From assembly GCA_001437625.1 (NCBI GenBank), contig LIAL01000043.1, positions 1-10,003 of the forward strand: DNA of 10,003 nt, written 5' to 3'. The notes under the pieces are model-generated. The model was not told where the DNA came from, ran no database searches, and was given only the letters and a program-made list of their open reading frames with translations. Both the position numbers and the translations under genes were made by a program. Every line of letters starts with the position of its first letter. Within the stretch, counting starts at the first letter, position 1. Shown here piece by piece: positions 6,621 through 10,003 of the stretch. The stretch comes from Nitrosopumilus sp. BACL13 MAG-121220-bin23 (GTDB taxonomy: Archaea > Thermoproteota > Nitrososphaeria > Nitrososphaerales > Nitrosopumilaceae).

Positions 6621-6761
6621 TCATGAATTATCTTTATGCCTATGATTGTAATGACATCTCTTGTTACAGAACCACTCAAGACCAGCTAGATATTCTACAT
6701 TATCGCATTTACCGCAAAATGTACATTTTATAAAATGTTTCATTTTCTTCTCATTGGTCAT
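6621..6761 (-). CDS. 46-residue Cys/His-rich mini-protein (probable zinc finger)
   Basis: A small frame from ATG 6761 to TGA 6621. The product starts MTNEKKMKHF and contains C13-T-F-C16-G-K-C19, then a 12-residue spacer ending in a WF pair, then C32-N-K-R-C36-H37 and H40, H42. The CxxC...CxxxC spacing plus trailing histidines fits a single zinc-binding finger, and a basic character would suit nucleic-acid binding. The function is unknown. M7 at 6743 is an alternative start. The dense cysteine and histidine pattern within an open frame in AT-rich DNA argues against chance, although the gene is short. It is flanked downstream by the two hairpins and upstream by an AT-rich promoter block, so it could be its own transcription unit with a leader of about 30 bases. 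Confidence 0.62.
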   Translation of the reverse strand: MTNEKKMKHFIKCTFCGKCDNVEYLAGLEWFCNKRCHYNHRHKDNS

Positions 6762-6810
6762 ATTACAAAAAAGTTTTTCGACCATTAGAATGTCGTTATG
6801 TCTAAATACT

Positions 6811-6840
6811 CTTTTTTAAAATATATTTAAATTTTAAAAT
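6811..6840. promoter_or_regulatory. AT-rich, nearly palindromic block between divergent genes (candidate bidirectional promoter)
   Basis: The stretch contains TTTAAAATATATTTAAA and further TTTTAAAA, which reads almost the same on both strands. It lies about 50 bases before the start of the minus-strand mini-protein and about 65-90 before nadX, so it could supply TATA elements in both directions with short leaders. Apart from this block and a weak ATTAATTA at 6871-6878, nothing else is visible between 6762 and 6902. Confidence 0.4.
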
Positions 6841-6902
6841 CTATTCATTTTGCTCTATTTTTAGACTAGAATTAATTAAGAGATCTTTTCTAATGTGGTT
6901 AC

Positions 6903-7721
6903 TTGAAAAAAATTGGTTTATTGGGATGTGGCGTAATTGGTACTCAAATTGCACTTGCAATTGACACTGGTAAAATTCCTGGAGTTTTAACTCATGTTTA
7001 CGATGATTCTAAAGATGCTTCCCGTTTACTTGTTTCCAAATTAAATAATAAACCTGAAATTGTTGAGAATTCTCATTTATTGTCATCTCATTCTGTTAAT
7101 ATTGTAGTTGAAGCAGCTTCTCAAAATGCTGTAAGGGATGATGGATTGAGCATTTTGCAAAATAAACGTGATTTTATGATTATGAGTGTTGGTGCGTTAC
7201 TTGATGAATCAATTTATGATATTCTATACGATGCATGTGTTCATTTCAAAAAAACAATTTATCTTCCTTCTGGTGCTATTGCTGGCTTGGATGGGCTTAA
7301 ATCTATTAAAAATGAATTAGAATCTGTATCCATTACCACTACAAAACATCCTCGTTCCTTAAAGGGTGCAAAGTTTTTTGAAAATTCTGATATTGATTTA
7401 GATTCTATTCAATCTCCAACAATTATTTTTGAAGGTAATGCTCGTGATGCTGTTTCTTTATTTCCTACAAACATCAATGTAGCTGCACTTGTATCTTTAT
7501 CTGGAATTGGTAGTGATAAAACACATGTAAAAATTATTGCAGATCCAAATACTGATAAAAATACTCATCACATTGAAGCCATCGGAAAATTTGGAAAAAT
7601 GACCTTTACTGTTGAAAATATACCTGATCCTAAAAATCCCAAAACTAGCAGATTAGCTATTTTATCTGCAATTGAAACGTTGAGACAGTATTGCTCAGAT
7701 GATATTCAAATTGGTACTTGA
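6903..7721 (+). CDS. nadX: L-aspartate dehydrogenase (NadX), first step of NAD synthesis
   Basis: NadX oxidises L-aspartate to iminoaspartate with NAD(P), replacing the flavoprotein NadB. The 272 residues fit the family. Seen: Rossmann motif GCGVIG at 8-13, VVEAASQNAV at 68-77, MSVGALLD at 94-101, LPSGAIAGLDG at 121-131, TTKHPRSLKG at 146-155, and the strongly conserved stretch from FEGNARDAVSLFPTN into NVAALVSLSG (177-201). The HHIEAIGKFGKM segment at 222-233 carries the probable catalytic histidine. The start is TTG at 6903: a stop codon lies four codons upstream in frame and no ATG or GTG is available near the Rossmann strand. nadA follows 93 bases downstream, which confirms the pathway because iminoaspartate is the NadA substrate. 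The family overlaps with homoserine-dehydrogenase-like folds, but the motifs and context favour NadX. Confidence 0.93.
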   Translation: MKKIGLLGCGVIGTQIALAIDTGKIPGVLTHVYDDSKDASRLLVSKLNNKPEIVENSHLLSSHSVNIVVEAASQNAVRDDGLSILQNKRDFMIMSVGALLDESIYDILYDACVHFKKTIYLPSGAIAGLDGLKSIKNELESVSITTTKHPRSLKGAKFFENSDIDLDSIQSPTIIFEGNARDAVSLFPTNINVAALVSLSGIGSDKTHVKIIADPNTDKNTHHIEAIGKFGKMTFTVENIPDPKNPKTSRLAILSAIETLRQYCSDDIQIGT

Positions 7722-7740
7722 TGTGGCAAAACTTGCCACA
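7722..7740. other. 8-bp perfect hairpin directly after the nadX stop
   Basis: TGTGGCAA (7722-7729) and TTGCCACA (7733-7740) are perfect inverted repeats around AAC. The structure starts on the base after the nadX TGA, and a TTTTT run follows at 7750-7754. It could terminate nadX transcription or be an operator for nadA; the sequence alone does not decide. Confidence 0.6.
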
Positions 7741-7780
7741 CTTACGTACTTTTTGGAAAATTCTGTACTATTTCATATTC

Positions 7781-7787
7781 TTTAAAT
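7781..7787 (+). promoter_or_regulatory. TATA box of nadA
   Basis: TTTAAAT is centred about 31 bases before ATG 7815, giving a leaderless or nearly leaderless mRNA. nadA therefore seems to have its own promoter after nadX. Confidence 0.5.
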
Positions 7788-7814
7788 CTTCATCCGTTTA
7801 ATTTTTTATGAATT

Positions 7815-8771
7815 ATGTTGGTTCAGGATACTTCATTTTTAAAAAATGAAATTATGCGACTTAAAAAAGAAAAGGACGTAGTAATTTTGGCTCATAATTA
7901 TGAAATTCCTGATGTACAGGATGTGGCTGATTTTACAGGTGATTCTCTAGGATTATCTAAACTGGCTGCAACCGTTCATCAAAAAACCATTCTGTTTTGC
8001 GGTGTTCATTTTATGGCTGAAACAGCTGCCATTATCAGTCCTGACAAAAGAGTATTGTTACCTTCTTTAGAAGCTGGTTGTTCTTTATCTGATTCAATTA
8101 CTGCTGATGAATTACGTAATTGGAAAAAACAGCATCCTAATGCTATCTCTGTTGGATATGTCAATACTACTGCTGAAATTAAATCTGAACTTGATTATTG
8201 TTGTACTTCATCAAATGCTGTAAATGTTGTAAATGCAATTCCTAAAGATAAGGAAATTTTATTTTTACCTGACATGTTTCTTGGTTCTTATGTTGCAAAA
8301 ATGACTGGAAGAAATAATATGCATATTTGGGCAGGTGAATGTCATGTACATGCAGGAATTACTCCTGAAGATGTTACAAAAAAATTAAATTCAATGCATG
8401 ATACTGAATTTCTTATTCATCCTGAATGTAGTTGTACAACACCTATGATGTATGATGTCGCTGATGGCAGTTATGAAAACAATAAAGTTTCAATTCTTTC
8501 AACTGAAGGAATGTTAAATTATGTAAGTGCATCTAAATCAAAGAATTTTGTTGTTGCAACTGAAACTGGAATATTGTATAAGATGAAAAAGGATAATCCT
8601 GATAAGACATTCATTCCTGCATCTGAAAAAGCTGAATGTCAGTATATGAAAATGATTACTCTTGAAAAAGTATATGATGCTTTAGTACATGAGAAAAATG
8701 TTATTACTGTTCCAAAGAAAATTGCAGATAAGGCTCGTTTAGCAATTAATCGAATGCTTGAAATTAGTTAG
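7815..8771 (+). CDS. nadA: Quinolinate synthase NadA (4Fe-4S)
   Basis: NadA condenses iminoaspartate with dihydroxyacetone phosphate to quinolinate. The 318 residues match the short NadA class. Seen: LAHNYEIPDVQDVADFTGDS at 25-44, the GVHFMAETA segment at 63-71, and three cysteines in the positions of the 4Fe-4S ligands: C89 in EAGCSLSDS, C176 in WAGECHVHAG and C275 in KAECQYMKM. HPECSC at 202-207 and YVSASKSKNFVVATETGI at 236-253 are also typical of the family. The ATG at 7815 follows an in-frame stop at 7809 and a TATA-like box. The neighbours nadX (upstream) and nadC (convergent, downstream) supply its substrate and use its product. The cluster is oxygen-sensitive in other NadA proteins (family knowledge). 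The TPR gene starts 3 bases after the stop and is probably co-transcribed. Confidence 0.97.
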   Translation: MLVQDTSFLKNEIMRLKKEKDVVILAHNYEIPDVQDVADFTGDSLGLSKLAATVHQKTILFCGVHFMAETAAIISPDKRVLLPSLEAGCSLSDSITADELRNWKKQHPNAISVGYVNTTAEIKSELDYCCTSSNAVNVVNAIPKDKEILFLPDMFLGSYVAKMTGRNNMHIWAGECHVHAGITPEDVTKKLNSMHDTEFLIHPECSCTTPMMYDVADGSYENNKVSILSTEGMLNYVSASKSKNFVVATETGILYKMKKDNPDKTFIPASEKAECQYMKMITLEKVYDALVHEKNVITVPKKIADKARLAINRMLEIS

Positions 8772-8774
8772 CAC

Positions 8775-9176
8775 GTGATTATTTTGGTTGGATTATTTAA
8801 CCGAATTCCTAGTGATCCTCAATTAAAAGTAAATACTGAAAAATTCAAAAAATTTAAAAAACTTGTAAAATCAAAAAAATATCCTGAAGCCTTGAAATTG
8901 GGGTTGGATTATCTAGAAAAAGTTCCTTATAATCACGATGTCTTATTTACCCTTGGCGGGATATATTATCTAAAAAATCAGTATCGAAATGCAATTTCTT
9001 TTTTTGATAGGGCTCTTGAGACTGGCGATTCTGATGTTGAGGTTTTACTTTTGAAGGCGTATTCACATCAAAAATTACGGGAAAATCAACTCGCAATTGA
9101 TTGCTGTAAAAAAATTCAAGTTTTTGATCCAAAAAATAAATCTGTACCTGATTTACTATCTAAATTAAATTTCTAA
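8775..9176 (+). CDS. Small TPR-repeat protein co-transcribed with nadA
   Basis: A 133-residue protein starting at GTG 8775, three bases after the nadA stop. The N-terminal ~50 residues are Lys-rich with a degenerate helix pair (YPEALKLGLDYLEKVP at 36-51). Two tetratricopeptide repeats follow, at about 55-88 (LFTLGGIYYLKNQYRNAISF) and 89-122 (LLLKAYSHQKLRENQLAID). TPRs are protein-interaction scaffolds, so a partner is implied but none can be named. There is no signal peptide or clear membrane segment. The last 12 bases overlap the 3' end of nadC on the other strand, so the two convergent transcripts must overlap. A role in NAD synthesis is possible only by position. Confidence 0.85.
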   Translation: MIILVGLFNRIPSDPQLKVNTEKFKKFKKLVKSKKYPEALKLGLDYLEKVPYNHDVLFTLGGIYYLKNQYRNAISFFDRALETGDSDVEVLLLKAYSHQKLRENQLAIDCCKKIQVFDPKNKSVPDLLSKLNF

Positions 9177-9980
9177 ACTAACATCAATTCCTTTGACTGA
9201 ATTGGTTATGCTTCCAATTGATATGATGTCTACTCCTGTTTTACCGTATTCTGATATGTTTTTAGAATTAATTCCTCCCGATGCTTCTAACAACACCTTA
9301 TCTCGTAATTTTTTCTTTTTGAGAACTACTATTGTTTTTTTAATTTGAGATGGTGTGAAATTATCCAACATAATTATTGATGCCCCTTCACTTGCTGCAA
9401 GAACTGCATCTTTTGTATTTTCAACTTCCACTTCAAATTTTTTATATCTTTTTTTTGCTTTTTTTATTAACGACACTATTGAATTTTCAACTGCTATGTG
9501 ATTATCTTTGATCATTACCATTTCATCTAATCGCAATCTGTGTTTTTTACCTCCGCCTATCTCTACAGCTTCTTTATCAAAATATCTTAGTCCTGGGGCT
9601 GTTTTCCTTGTTGCATATAATTTTGTTTTATTTGGAATTTTTTTTACAAGTTCATTTGTTTGTGTTGCAATTCCACTCATTCTTGTTATGATATTTAATG
9701 CAGTTCTTTCACATGTTAGAATTTTACTTGCATCTCCTGTTATTGTCATTATGGTTTGATTTGGTATTATTTTTGATCCATCTTTAATTACAATTTTAGC
9801 TTTACATCCTTTTAATTTGAAAATTTCTTTTGCATGTTTAGTTCCTGCTATGATTGCTTTTTCCCTTGAAATTATTTTTACTGATATTTTCTTTTTTTCT
9901 AATAATGCACTTGTAATGTCTCCTTTACCTATGTCTTCAGCAAGAAATTGCATTAATTGTTTTTTTGAATTAAATGACAA
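9165..9980 (-). CDS. nadC: Quinolinate phosphoribosyltransferase NadC
   Basis: NadC (nicotinate-nucleotide pyrophosphorylase, carboxylating) converts quinolinate and PRPP to nicotinate mononucleotide, CO2 and pyrophosphate. The 271 residues are the usual length. Seen: the N-terminal EDIGKGDIT at 15-23, ERTALNIITRMSGIAT at 91-106, the PRPP/quinolinate site ATRKTAPGLR at 123-132, GGGKKHRLRLDEMVMIKDNH at 142-161, VEVENT at 184-189, MLDNF at 204-208, LLEASGGI at 230-237 and IISIGSIT at 252-259. The listed start is TTG 9980, which gives the expected helix before EDIG. ATG at 9953 (M10) would leave only four residues before that motif but is not excluded. It is convergent with nadA and the TPR gene and overlaps the latter by 12 bases. 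An AT-rich stretch with TTATAAT lies just before the TTG. Confidence 0.95.
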   Translation of the reverse strand: MSFNSKKQLMQFLAEDIGKGDITSALLEKKKISVKIISREKAIIAGTKHAKEIFKLKGCKAKIVIKDGSKIIPNQTIMTITGDASKILTCERTALNIITRMSGIATQTNELVKKIPNKTKLYATRKTAPGLRYFDKEAVEIGGGKKHRLRLDEMVMIKDNHIAVENSIVSLIKKAKKRYKKFEVEVENTKDAVLAASEGASIIMLDNFTPSQIKKTIVVLKKKKLRDKVLLEASGGINSKNISEYGKTGVDIISIGSITNSVKGIDVSLEI

Positions 9981-10003
9981 TATTATAATTAATTATTAAT
10001 TTG

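Noticed and set aside
6399..6902. Possible tRNA in the long intergenic region
   Set aside because: No cloverleaf, no TTCGA-type T-loop and no 7-bp acceptor stem were found; the only structures are the two simple hairpins.
6893..6902. ATG at 6893 as the nadX start
   Set aside because: It is out of frame with the Rossmann strand, and an in-frame TAA at 6891 closes the nadX frame just upstream of TTG 6903.
9508..9999. Plus-strand frames opposite nadC (9508-9759 and 9817-9999)
   Set aside because: They overlap the well-supported nadC frame and show no recognisable motifs.

Overview
The window is AT-rich archaeal DNA. It most resembles the Nitrososphaerota (Thaumarchaeota, Nitrosopumilus-like ammonia oxidisers). 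The support is a compact nurA-herA-mre11-rad50 end-resection operon, leaderless-type promoters with a TATA-like box about 24-31 bases before the start codon, very frequent GTG and TTG starts, and a secreted protein carrying a two-cysteine motif I associate with thaumarchaeal surface proteins. The lineage call is inference from gene content and style, not from a marker gene.

Positions 1-5373, minus strand: one operon transcribed nurA -> herA -> mre11 -> rad50. Every junction overlaps: TTGA for nurA/herA, TAATG for herA/mre11 and ATGA for mre11/rad50. HerA (hexameric translocase) and NurA (nuclease) resect DNA ends opened by the Mre11-Rad50 complex, which prepares 3' overhangs for homologous recombination. 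rad50 runs off the left edge; residues 1-623 are present. Its coiled coil carries two separate in-frame segmental duplications, exact at the nucleotide level, one on each side of the CPVC zinc hook. This is the most striking feature of the window.

Positions 5374-6902: a secreted protein with two beta-sandwich-like repeats (5448-6398, minus). It is followed by about 500 bases holding two adjacent hairpins, a 46-residue cysteine/histidine-rich mini-protein (6621-6761, minus) and an AT-rich divergent promoter. A 34-base element just upstream of nurA recurs with three mismatches upstream of the secreted-protein gene.

Positions 6903-9980: de novo NAD synthesis. nadX (L-aspartate dehydrogenase) makes iminoaspartate, nadA (quinolinate synthase, 4Fe-4S) condenses it with dihydroxyacetone phosphate, and nadC (quinolinate phosphoribosyltransferase, minus strand, convergent) makes nicotinate mononucleotide. 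NadX stands in for the L-aspartate oxidase NadB. A small TPR protein lies 3 bases after nadA and overlaps the 3' end of nadC by 12 bases. A perfect 8-base-pair hairpin lies directly after the nadX stop codon.

No tRNA, rRNA, CRISPR array, transposase or integrase was seen.
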